Assembly: GCA_038135065.1 (NCBI GenBank)
Contig: JAYPWI010000009.1
Location: 39,546 to 103,545, forward strand
DNA: 64,000 nucleotides
Direction of reading: 5' to 3'
DNA from: JAYPWI01 sp038135065
GTDB taxonomy: Bacteria; Actinomycetota; Acidimicrobiia; Acidimicrobiales; Poriferisodalaceae
This document shows, in pieces, positions 17,903 to 25,392 of the stretch. A program made the translations under genes and the position numbers. Position 1 is the stretch's first letter; each line of letters begins with the position of its first letter. The notes beneath the pieces were generated by a model. That model did not search any database. It had not been told where the DNA came from and worked only from the letters and a program-made list of their open reading frames with translations.

Positions 17903-18688
17903 ATGGAGCTCCGACTCGATGGACGAACGGCCCTGATCACCGGCGGCAGCCGGGGTCTGGGCCGGGCAATGGCCGAAACCTTCGCTGCTGCAGGGGCCTC
18001 GGTCGCCGTGATCGCCCGTGACCGGGCACCCATCGACGAGACGGTGAGTGCCTGTCGCGACGCAAACCCCGATGGAACGCACCATGGCGTAGCGGCCGAT
18101 CTGGCCGACCCGGCCCAGGTGACCGGCGCCCACGAGGCCGCAGTCGCCGCGATCGGGCCGGTCGACATCCTGGTGAACAACGCCGGTACGAGCGCTGCCC
18201 TGCCCTTCCTGGAGATCGACGATGACGCCTGGGAGACCGACTTCCAGTTGAAGTTCTTCGCCGCCGCCCGCCTCTGCCGGCTGTGCATCCCTCACATGCG
18301 ATCCCAGGGCTGGGGTCGCATCCTCAACACCCTGAACGCATCAGCCAAGGCGGCAGGCCCCCGATCGTGCCCGACTGCGGCGTCACGGGCGGCCGGGATG
18401 GCCATGACGAAGGCCCTGGCCGGCGAGTTCGCGGCCGACGGTGTCCTGGTCAACGCCCTCAACACGGGGCTCTTCGTCACCCACCAGTGGCAGACCCGCT
18501 TCGACCGTGAGGGTGGTGCCCCCGACTTCGATGCCTATATGGATGCGATGGGGGCTCGGGTGCCGATCAAGCGCATCGGCGATCCCAGCGAGTTCGCCAA
18601 CCTCGCGCTGTTCCTCGCCTCGGACCGGGCCAGTTACCTCACCGGGGCCGCCATCAACATCGACGGAGGCCTCGGGCCCGTGGTCTGA
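17903..18688 (+). CDS. SDR-fold protein lacking catalytic Tyr and Lys
   Basis: A 261-residue Rossmann protein with TGGSRGLGRAM and NNAG, so cofactor binding is intact, and a C-terminal YLTGAAINIDGG. Where classical SDRs have YxxxK it reads TAASRAAG, so both the catalytic Tyr and Lys are replaced (Thr and Arg), and the usual Ser region reads NTLNAS. This matches a divergent SDR group in actinobacteria rather than random decay, because the rest of the protein is well kept. I start at ATG 17903; TTG 17897 would add two residues. It may bind ligand or catalyse a different reaction. Confidence 0.85.
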   Translation: MELRLDGRTALITGGSRGLGRAMAETFAAAGASVAVIARDRAPIDETVSACRDANPDGTHHGVAADLADPAQVTGAHEAAVAAIGPVDILVNNAGTSAALPFLEIDDDAWETDFQLKFFAAARLCRLCIPHMRSQGWGRILNTLNASAKAAGPRSCPTAASRAAGMAMTKALAGEFAADGVLVNALNTGLFVTHQWQTRFDREGGAPDFDAYMDAMGARVPIKRIGDPSEFANLALFLASDRASYLTGAAINIDGGLGPVV

Positions 18689-18700
18689 GTGGCTGCTCCG

Positions 18701-18746
18701 TGCCGGTCAGTCCCGGTCAGTCCCGGTCAGCGCCGGTCAGTCCCGG
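18701..18746. repeat. 10-bp tandem repeat, about 4.6 copies
   Basis: Four consecutive 10-mers of the form NNCCGGTCAG (18701, 18711, 18721, 18731), two of them identical, plus a partial fifth copy. The array covers the gap between the SDR-like gene and the aldo/keto reductase and supplies the TCA that is the reductase stop on the minus strand. Confidence 0.9.
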
Positions 18747-19609
18747 CGGAACTTCTCGGCCAAGGGGAAAATGATCTCGTCGTCTTCGGCAGCCCCCAGG
18801 ACGGCCTCCCATTGAGGCTCCTCCAACGGGGTGAACGCCTCTGCGGCATCGAGCACCCGGGGCAACAGCCCGAGATCTCCCACCGTGGCGAACACGTCGA
18901 CGCCCGGGGTGGATAGCGCGAAGCGGACCCCTCGATCGATCAGGTCACCATCGGTGTGGGGTCGATACCAGCACTGGTGGGTGGGCGCCATCGATCCCCA
19001 CGGCTGCCTGGCCACCGCCTTGATCACCTGCACACCGATGTCGTTGGCCTGGCAATACTCCAGGAGAGCCTCCGCATCGGCCCGATACACGGGATCTGCC
19101 ATGACCCTGGGGTACATGGGGAACATGACGGTGTCGAGGTCATAGCGGCGGACCGCCTCCAGATGGGCCCGGGGTGCTCCCAGGTCATGACCGGTCACCC
19201 CAGCGAAACGGGTGAGACCGGCATCGCGGGCCCGGCAGATCACCTCGAACGCATCAGCGCGTCGGTCCAGTTCATCGAGATCGGTGACCGCGTGGGCCTG
19301 GTACAGGTCGAGATGGTCGACACCCAGACGCCGCATCGACTCCTCGAGTTGTGCCTGCACCTCGTCTCCGTCGGTCAGGGCCGTCTTGCAACCGACGAAG
19401 AGCCCGTCACGCACCGCGGGGACATAGGGCCCGACCAGCAGCTCGGCATCGCCGTAGCGGGGCGCGATGTCCAGATGATTCACCCCGCGCTCCAACGCCG
19501 CGTGGAAGCCCGCTTCGGCATCGGCCGGGGTGCATCGAGCAAAGGCGGCCCCGCCAAGGATGGCCAACGAGCTGTGATGTCCGGTACGTCCGAGTCGGCG
19601 GGTCTGCAT
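18737..19609 (-). CDS. Aldo/keto reductase family protein
   Basis: A 290-residue (alpha/beta)8-barrel NADPH oxidoreductase. It begins MQTRRLGRTGHHSSLAILGG, has GVNHLDIAPRYGDAE (Asp and Tyr of the tetrad), VGCKTAL in place of the usual TK strand, YQAHAVTD for the HD strand, and TPGVDVFATVG at the C-terminal cofactor site. The tetrad Asp, Tyr, Lys and His can all be assigned. Its stop codon lies in the 10-bp tandem repeat. Substrate unknown; carbonyl reduction is likely. Confidence 0.9.
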   Translation of the reverse strand: MQTRRLGRTGHHSSLAILGGAAFARCTPADAEAGFHAALERGVNHLDIAPRYGDAELLVGPYVPAVRDGLFVGCKTALTDGDEVQAQLEESMRRLGVDHLDLYQAHAVTDLDELDRRADAFEVICRARDAGLTRFAGVTGHDLGAPRAHLEAVRRYDLDTVMFPMYPRVMADPVYRADAEALLEYCQANDIGVQVIKAVARQPWGSMAPTHQCWYRPHTDGDLIDRGVRFALSTPGVDVFATVGDLGLLPRVLDAAEAFTPLEEPQWEAVLGAAEDDEIIFPLAEKFRRD

Positions 19610-19624
19610 GAGCCGACCCTACTG

Positions 19625-20059
19625 TCAGGCCGGGCTGTCAGGAGGGGTCTTGGTCTTGCGTTTGCAGGGTGGCCAGGGCGGCCATGAGATCGGCCGGCGG
19701 CCGCATCGGCTTACCCGCCGCGTCGCAGACCCCGTCACCATCCCCTCGACCAGGACACGGTCGTCACCCACCCGCCGAATGCGTTGCGCCCAGCGGCTGC
19801 TGGCCCGCCTTACCTCAGCCACCTCGGTCTCCACCACCAGGCGATCCCGGGCGGTCGCCGGTTCTCTGAACCGGACCTCGAGGGTGGTCACCACGATCTG
19901 GATGCCCCTGGCTGCGAGATCCGGCAGGGCCATGCCGATGTCCTCCAGCGCCACGCAGCGGGCTGCCTCGAAATAGGCGACGTAGACGGCGTGATTGACA
20001 TGGTTGTAGGGGTCCAGTTCCCCGAAACGAGGAATTACCGGGGTCTGGTGGATGGCCAT
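19625..20059 (-). CDS. Acyl-CoA thioesterase, 4HBT hotdog type, frameshifted near the 3' end
   Basis: The first ~115 residues are a normal YbgC/4HBT hotdog thioesterase: FGELDPYNHVNHAVYVAYFEAAR contains the conserved Asp-x-x-x-H-V-N active site. From about position 19725 on the minus strand the open frame turns into a Trp/Pro/Arg-rich tail to the stop at 19625. One base over, the sequence reads DAAGKPMRPPADLMAALATL and stops at 19638, which is the expected family C-terminus. A single base is therefore missing near 19725, either a draft error or a real mutation. The catalytic part is unaffected. Confidence 0.85.
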   Translation of the reverse strand: MAIHQTPVIPRFGELDPYNHVNHAVYVAYFEAARCVALEDIGMALPDLAARGIQIVVTTLEVRFREPATARDRLVVETEVAEVRRASSRWAQRIRRVGDDRVLVEGMVTGSATRRVSRCGRRPISWPPWPPCKRKTKTPPDSPA

Positions 20060-20144
20060 CGAGGCGAACTTAGCCGCGTCACTTCGTCGGGTCGGACCCG
20101 CCGGTGGATACCCTCAACGCTCGATTCGGGCCCACGGAGTAATG

Positions 20145-21125
20145 ATGTCGATCCTCCAACGAACACTTGACGAACTCGGCGTGCTCGTCGGCGACGGCGG
20201 CATGGGGACCCAGCTCTTCGAGCGGGGGCTCACCGCCGGCGACCCCCCCGAGCGGTGGAACGTCGAGATCCCCGAGCGGGTCCAAGACGTCCACCGCTCC
20301 TACGTCCTCGCCGGCTCCGATCTGCTACTGACCAACAGCTTCGGCGGGACCAGCTTCCGGCTGGCCCTGCACGGCCTGCAGGACCGGGTCGTTGAGCTCA
20401 ACCGGGCGGCGGCGACCATCGCCCGTGAGGTGGCCGACGAGGTCGAGCGAACCGTGCTGGTCGCGGGCTCGATGGGTCCGAGCGGCGAACTGCTCGAGCC
20501 GATGGGGTCGATGACCCCCGACCGAGCTCGCGACGCCTTCGCCGAGCAAGCCTCGGGCCTCGCCGCAGGCGGTGCTGATCTCCTGTGGATCGAGACGATG
20601 AGCGATCTCGATGAGGTGACCTGCGCCGTACAGGGCGCCCAGTCCGCAACCGACATCCCGATCTGTGTGACCTTGAGCTTCGATACGGTCGGCCGCACCA
20701 TGATGGGGGTCAGCGGAGCCGACTTCGTCGAGCGGGTGAGTGGGCTGGGTCTCGCCGCGATGGGAGCCAACTGCGGCAACAACATCGCCGACACCGAAGC
20801 CGCCGTGCGCCAGATCGTCGAACAGCACCCGGGGATGCCCGTCATCTCGAAGGCCAATGCCGGCATTCCCGAATTCCGCGGGGACGAACTCGTCTACGAC
20901 GGCAGCCCCGACATCATGGCAGCCCACGCCCACCGCATCCGCTCCGCCGGGGCATCGATCATCGGCGCCTGCTGCGGCTCCACCCCAGACCACATCGCCT
21001 ACATGGCCGCCGTGCTCCGCGGCGAACGGCCGGTTCCCGATGTCCCACCACCGACCTCACCGACCCGTGAGGCACCTGCTGGATACGAACAACGCAACCG
21101 GGCCCGCCGGGGACGCCGTCGGTGA
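20145..21125 (+). CDS. Homocysteine S-methyltransferase domain protein
   Basis: A 326-residue stand-alone Pfam S-methyl_trans barrel. VGDGGMGTQLFERGL opens the barrel; the zinc cysteines are in MGANCGNN and GACCGSTPDH, the typical Cys...Cys-Cys set. It would transfer a methyl group from a donor (betaine, S-methylmethionine or a corrinoid) to homocysteine. GGAGT precedes tandem ATGs at 20142 and 20145; I use the second for spacing. The ~30 C-terminal residues are Pro/Arg-rich and unlike the family core. It converges on an MFS gene. Confidence 0.92.
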   Translation: MSILQRTLDELGVLVGDGGMGTQLFERGLTAGDPPERWNVEIPERVQDVHRSYVLAGSDLLLTNSFGGTSFRLALHGLQDRVVELNRAAATIAREVADEVERTVLVAGSMGPSGELLEPMGSMTPDRARDAFAEQASGLAAGGADLLWIETMSDLDEVTCAVQGAQSATDIPICVTLSFDTVGRTMMGVSGADFVERVSGLGLAAMGANCGNNIADTEAAVRQIVEQHPGMPVISKANAGIPEFRGDELVYDGSPDIMAAHAHRIRSAGASIIGACCGSTPDHIAYMAAVLRGERPVPDVPPPTSPTREAPAGYEQRNRARRGRRR

Positions 21126-21131
21126 CCCTGG

Positions 21132-22418
21132 TCAGCTTCGACGGTGGCGCTCCTGCAACTCGGTCGGAGGTCTGACCAGCAGCACGAGGGGCGCGCTGCA
21201 CACGCTGGCTGCGAACACGACCAGCCACGCACCGCCGTAGGACCCTGCTGCCGCGTCCACCAACAAGCCGAACAGCGCCCCTCCCAGAAAGCCACCCGTG
21301 GTGGACGCCAACCGACCCAGACCCATGATCCGGCCGAACGCGGCGAGTCCGAAGAACTCGACGTACATGGCAGGCCGGACGGGTACCGAGGCACCGAAGC
21401 CGATTCCACCAAGGACGGCGGCTCCGTAGGCATGCCAGGGTTCTGACGCCACGGCGAGCACCAGCACCCCCGCTGCGAAGGGAGCCATGGTGAGGGCGGC
21501 CACCCGCTGCACGGCGAAGCGGTCGGCGAAGTACCCGGCAGCCAACCGACCCACCAGTGAGGCCAGGGTCGAGATCATCAGGGCCGCCCCCGCTGCAATC
21601 GGCCGGGCCCCCAGGTCGCGCTCGACGAAGGCCACCAGGTGGGTGAGGTAAGCAAGTCGACCGAAGTCGGCGACGATGTTGAACCCCACGATCCGCCGGA
21701 ACGACGACGTGGCGATGGCAACCCGGTAGGGGATGTCGAATTCGGCCGCCACCGACGGGTGGCCCACCTCGGTGGCAATGCCGTCGACTGGCTGTGGGTG
21801 GTCGCCGGGGCGAGCCCTGATCCACCGCGACACCACGAGACCGACGACGGCGATCACGACGGCCAGGACCCGTAGGGTGTCCCGCCAACCGATGCGATCG
21901 ACACCGACCGCCACGAGGAAGGCGAAGACGCCGGCCAGCGCCCCACCCATGGTGGTCATCGACATGGCACGGGCCCGCCGTGCCCTGAACCAGGTGGCCA
22001 CCGCGTGGTTGCCCGCCTGACCACCGGCTGCCGTGGTGCCGACCGCCAGCAGGGCCACCGAAGCGAAGAACCACCAGACGGTCGTGGTGAACGACAGCGC
22101 CAAGACCCCCACCGAACTCATCACTACCCCTGAGCGGACGACCCGGCGCGGCCCGACACGATCCAGGGCCGCCCCCACGAACGGTGCCGCCACCCCACCG
22201 ACTTCGGAGCGGAGCGAGAACCCCAGCGAAACGACGAAGGTCGACCACCCCAACTCGGTGCGGAGGGGCTCGAAGATGGACCCGAAGCCGTACACGATCG
22301 ACCCGACCGCCATGAGGGTCACCACAGCGGAGGCGGTCACCACCCGCCACCCCTCGTACAGACGCCCGTCGGGCGCGGTGAAGAAGCCGGTCCCCGCAGA
22401 GGGAGTCGGCCCGGTCAC
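21132..22418 (-). CDS. MFS transporter
   Basis: A 428-residue major facilitator carrier with 12 hydrophobic segments. GWRVVTASAVVTLMAVGS and the motif RTELGWSTFVVSLGFSLRS place it with the oxalate/formate and monocarboxylate antiporter-like branch, as with the carrier at 5111-6410. ALDRVGPRRVV is the loop 2-3 motif and YFADRF the half-repeat copy. Its GTG start overlaps the stop of the Sec-DsbA gene by 4 bp (GTGA), so the two are translationally coupled. The substrate is probably a small organic acid, by family only. Confidence 0.9.
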   Translation of the reverse strand: MTGPTPSAGTGFFTAPDGRLYEGWRVVTASAVVTLMAVGSIVYGFGSIFEPLRTELGWSTFVVSLGFSLRSEVGGVAAPFVGAALDRVGPRRVVRSGVVMSSVGVLALSFTTTVWWFFASVALLAVGTTAAGGQAGNHAVATWFRARRARAMSMTTMGGALAGVFAFLVAVGVDRIGWRDTLRVLAVVIAVVGLVVSRWIRARPGDHPQPVDGIATEVGHPSVAAEFDIPYRVAIATSSFRRIVGFNIVADFGRLAYLTHLVAFVERDLGARPIAAGAALMISTLASLVGRLAAGYFADRFAVQRVAALTMAPFAAGVLVLAVASEPWHAYGAAVLGGIGFGASVPVRPAMYVEFFGLAAFGRIMGLGRLASTTGGFLGGALFGLLVDAAAGSYGGAWLVVFAASVCSAPLVLLVRPPTELQERHRRS

Positions 22419-23047
22419 CCGTCGGTGGTGCGTTCGCGTCGAACGTGGTCGAGGACCTGCTCGTAGTACTCGACATCCACGGCTCCAGGGACCAGGTACC
22501 GATCGTCCACCACCACCGCCGGCACCCCGGTCACCCCTGCATTCACCGCAGCGTTGTGATCGTCGTACACCTCGCGCAGCAGCACCTGCTCGCTGTCTCG
22601 ATAGGTCTGGAGGAAGGCAGCGCTGTCCAACCCGGCTTCCTCGGCCACTGCCACCAAGGTCTCGAGATCACTGATCGTGCGGTTCTCGGTGAAGTACGCG
22701 CCCAGCAACTGTCGGTGGAACGAAGCAGCCGCCGCCGCCCCGAACGTCTCCGCCACCTTCCCGGCGATGGCCGAGGGCACCGAGCCCGCTGGCGGCGCAC
22801 CCCCCGACCACGGATAGGTGAAGCGGGCCAACGGCTCCAGTTCAGCGGGCCGAGCCCATTTGGTGGTGTAGTCCCTGAACTCGTCCACCGATCGCTCTTC
22901 GGGCACCGGGCGCAGGAGAAAGCTCCGCCAACGGATGCTGATGTCCTCGCCCTGCCGATGAGCAAGCTCTTCGAGACGCACCGTCCCGACGAAGCACCAA
23001 GGTCAAAGGTAATCGGACCAGACGGTGAGCGATATATGCGAGGTCAC
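22415..23047 (-). CDS. DsbA/FrnE-like thiol oxidoreductase, predicted selenoprotein (in-frame UGA)
   Basis: Read from GTG 23047, the gene gives 210 residues: TSHISLTVWSDYL, then UGA (23003-23005), then PWCFVGTVRLEELAHR. The UGA is residue 15, exactly where DsbA/FrnE proteins have the first Cys of the CPWC active site; the second Cys (residue 18) is kept. The rest is a full-length DsbA fold with the helical insert and the cis-Pro loop GVTGVPAVVVDDRYLVPGA, with no sign of decay. A SECIS-like hairpin follows the UGA. A conventional call would begin at GTG 22981, inside the hairpin loop, and lose the redox site. It is cytosolic (no signal peptide), as usual for FrnE-like proteins. The 4 bp overlap with the MFS gene implies one transcript. 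A nonsense mutation at the same codon is the alternative. Confidence 0.88.
22971..23005 (-). promoter_or_regulatory. Candidate bacterial SECIS of the DsbA-like gene
   Basis: On the minus strand, 21 nt after the UGA, an 8-bp stem (22982-22989 with 22971-22978: UCGGGACG pairing with CGUCUCGA, one G-U pair) closes a 3-nt loop GUG at 22979-22981. After a G-A mismatch, about three more pairs extend it. A G at the first loop position, a short loop and 16-37 nt spacing from the UGA are the bacterial SECIS criteria as I remember them. Confidence 0.75.
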
Positions 23048-23070
23048 CTCATCGAGCCTACGGTGCACAC

Positions 23071-24678
23071 ATGACCGTCGTGGCCGCGATCGACGTCGGC
23101 ACCAACAGCGTCCACCTCGTCGTCGCCTCGTTCGACCCCTCGGGTCACTTCGAGGTGCTGACCAGGGAGAAGGAACAGGTCCGACTGGGCAGCGGGGCCG
23201 ACGACATGAAGATGCTCGATCCCGACGCCATCGAGCGAGGCATCGCCGCGCTCGATCGGATGCGACGCATCGCCACCCACAGCGGTGCCGACGGGGTGAA
23301 GGCGGTGGCGACCAGTGCCGTGCGAGAGGCCGCCAACCGAGACGAGTTCGTCCGCCGAGCACGGCAGGAGGCCGGCGTCGTCGTCGATGTGATCTCAGGA
23401 CGGGAGGAAGCCCGACTCATCCACCTCGGTGTACTGCAATCGGCGGCCGTGTTCGGGACTCGCCATCTGGTCGTCGACATCGGCGGTGGCTCCACCGAAT
23501 TCGTGATCGGCGAGGGTCCGAGGCCGCTGCTGTTGCGAAGCCTGAAGCTCGGAGCGATCCGGTTGACCGACCGCTTCTTCCCGGCCGGGCGGGTGGAACC
23601 CGGGGCCCTCGACGCCTGCGCCCACCACGTGGACAGCTTCCTCGTCGGGGTCGACCGCGACATTGCGGCATTGGGCTTCGAGACCGCAGTCGGGTCATCG
23701 GGCACCATCGAGACCCTGGCTGACATGACCCGCCCAGCCAGCGACGACACGCGCCGGGTCGGCACCCGTTCGGTCGCCCGCCGCGATCTCGAGCACCTGC
23801 TGGACGAGTTCGCCCGTCGCCCTTCGGTCGAGGAACGCGCTGACATGCACGGCCTCGAGGCTCGACGAGCCGACATCATCGTTGCCGGTGCCGTGTTGCT
23901 GCATCGGGTCATGCTGCGCCTTGGGGTCGACCACCTCACCGTGTCCGAGTTCGCCCTGCGCGAGGGCGTCCTGTTCGAGCAGCGCCGACGGGCCTCGGAC
24001 CCTGGCCTCGATCCGTTCCACCGCCTGGGAGACCTGCGTCGTTCGTCGGTGATGCACACGGCCGGGCGATACCACGAAGACCTCTCGCACGCGGAGCACA
24101 TCACCGACCTTGCCTTGGAGATCTTCGACGACACCGCAGCCGTGCACGGCCTCGACGAAGAGGAGAGGGACCTGCTCGAGGCGGCAGGCCTGATGCACAA
24201 CGTCGGGGTGTACGTCGCCCACGCAGCCCACCACCAGCACAGCTACTACCTCATCCGAAACGCCGAACACCTCGCCGGCTTCACCGAGCGGGAGGTCGAG
24301 CTCATGGCCCTCGTTGCTCGTTACCACCGCAAGAGCGCGCCCAAGGCGAAACACCCGGAGTTCGCTCAGCTGGACCCGGCCGATCAGCACCGGGTGAGAT
24401 GGATGGCCGCCATCCTGCGGATTGCCATCGGTCTCGATCGCTCGAACCGCCAGGTGGTCCACCGTGCCACCGCCACTGTGGACGACTCCGGTCTCCACAT
24501 CGCCGCCCAGGTTGCCCACGGTGACGACGCCAGCCTCGAACTGTTCAGCGCCCAGGCCCGCTCTGGGCTCCTCTCTCAGTTGGTCGACGGAGAGGTCGTC
24601 GTGTCCATCACCCCCTCGAATCCCGGTGGTCGTCGAACCCATCCAACGACGGGAGACCTCGGAGGTCACCTCCCGTGA
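23071..24678 (+). CDS. Ppx/GppA phosphatase family protein (exopolyphosphatase)
   Basis: A 535-residue enzyme for polyphosphate or pppGpp hydrolysis. The N-terminal actin-like ASKHA domain shows AIDVGTNSVHLVV, GREEARLI, VVDIGGGSTEFV and AVGSSGTIETLA; the C-terminal ~200 residues form an HD-like helical domain with HAEHITDLALEIFDD and LMHNVG. This two-domain length is normal. ATG 23071 lies only 23 bp from the start of the divergent Sec-DsbA gene, so promoters must overlap the coding ends or transcripts are leaderless. It overlaps the next gene by GTGA. Confidence 0.92.
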   Translation: MTVVAAIDVGTNSVHLVVASFDPSGHFEVLTREKEQVRLGSGADDMKMLDPDAIERGIAALDRMRRIATHSGADGVKAVATSAVREAANRDEFVRRARQEAGVVVDVISGREEARLIHLGVLQSAAVFGTRHLVVDIGGGSTEFVIGEGPRPLLLRSLKLGAIRLTDRFFPAGRVEPGALDACAHHVDSFLVGVDRDIAALGFETAVGSSGTIETLADMTRPASDDTRRVGTRSVARRDLEHLLDEFARRPSVEERADMHGLEARRADIIVAGAVLLHRVMLRLGVDHLTVSEFALREGVLFEQRRRASDPGLDPFHRLGDLRRSSVMHTAGRYHEDLSHAEHITDLALEIFDDTAAVHGLDEEERDLLEAAGLMHNVGVYVAHAAHHQHSYYLIRNAEHLAGFTEREVELMALVARYHRKSAPKAKHPEFAQLDPADQHRVRWMAAILRIAIGLDRSNRQVVHRATATVDDSGLHIAAQVAHGDDASLELFSAQARSGLLSQLVDGEVVVSITPSNPGGRRTHPTTGDLGGHLP

Positions 24679-25391
24679 ACCTGACGACGATCGACTGGGT
24701 GGTCCTCATGGCTGCCGTCGTTGTCGGCTCAGCCGTCCAGGGGTCGCTCGGGTTCGGGCTGAACGTCGTGGTCGCCCCTGTGGCCGCTGTCGTCGATCCT
24801 GCGCTCGTTCCCGCCCCCCTCCTGGCGTTGGCCACTGCACATGTTGCAGCCATGGCCTGGAGCGAACGCCGATCTCTGGTCATCGGGCCGGTGGCCTGGG
24901 TGCTGCTGGGCCGTCTCCCAGGGGTGGCGGTGGCCGTCCTCGTCCTCGCAACGGTCACAAAGGACGCCATCGAGGTGCTCTTCGGCGTGATGCTGCTGGC
25001 CGTCACCGGACTCAGCATGTACCGGCGCGGATTCAGCCGCCGCCGATCGCTCATGGTGGGAGCCGGCTTCGTCTCAGGGGTGACCGGTACGGCGGTGGCC
25101 GTCGGTGGGCCACCCATCGCGCTGGCATTGGCCGACAGCGAGCGAGCCCGAGCTGAGATCACCTCGGTTGTCGTCATCGGGACCTCGATGAGCCTCCTCG
25201 CCGTCACGGCCTCAGGCCAGCTCGGTACAGACGATCTCGGCGTCGCCGCTGTACTGCTTCCTGCGCTGGCTGCCGGGTTTGCCCTGTCCCGGCCGCTCGT
25301 CGGACGCCTCGACCGCCACGCCACCCGGGCCGGGATCCATCTCGTCGCCGCGTGTGCAGCCACCGTCGTGCTCCTACGGGGGCTCTTCTGA
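24675..25391 (+). CDS. TauE/SafE family permease
   Basis: A 238-residue membrane protein with about eight hydrophobic helices, of the sulfite/organosulfonate exporter family. Each half carries the family glycine motif: GSAVQGSLGFGLNVVVAPV near the N-terminus and GFVSGVTGTAVAVGGPPIAL in the middle. Members export sulfite, sulfoacetate or other anions. The GTG start overlaps the ppx stop by 4 bp, so it is co-translated with the phosphatase; no functional link is otherwise visible. Confidence 0.88.
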   Translation: MNLTTIDWVVLMAAVVVGSAVQGSLGFGLNVVVAPVAAVVDPALVPAPLLALATAHVAAMAWSERRSLVIGPVAWVLLGRLPGVAVAVLVLATVTKDAIEVLFGVMLLAVTGLSMYRRGFSRRRSLMVGAGFVSGVTGTAVAVGGPPIALALADSERARAEITSVVVIGTSMSLLAVTASGQLGTDDLGVAAVLLPALAAGFALSRPLVGRLDRHATRAGIHLVAACAATVVLLRGLF

Positions 25392-25392
25392 G

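Noticed and set aside
22971..23005. DsbA-like gene as a pseudogene by nonsense mutation
   Set aside because: The stop is exactly at the redox Cys, the rest of the protein is intact, and a SECIS-like hairpin follows; Sec is the simpler reading, though not proven.
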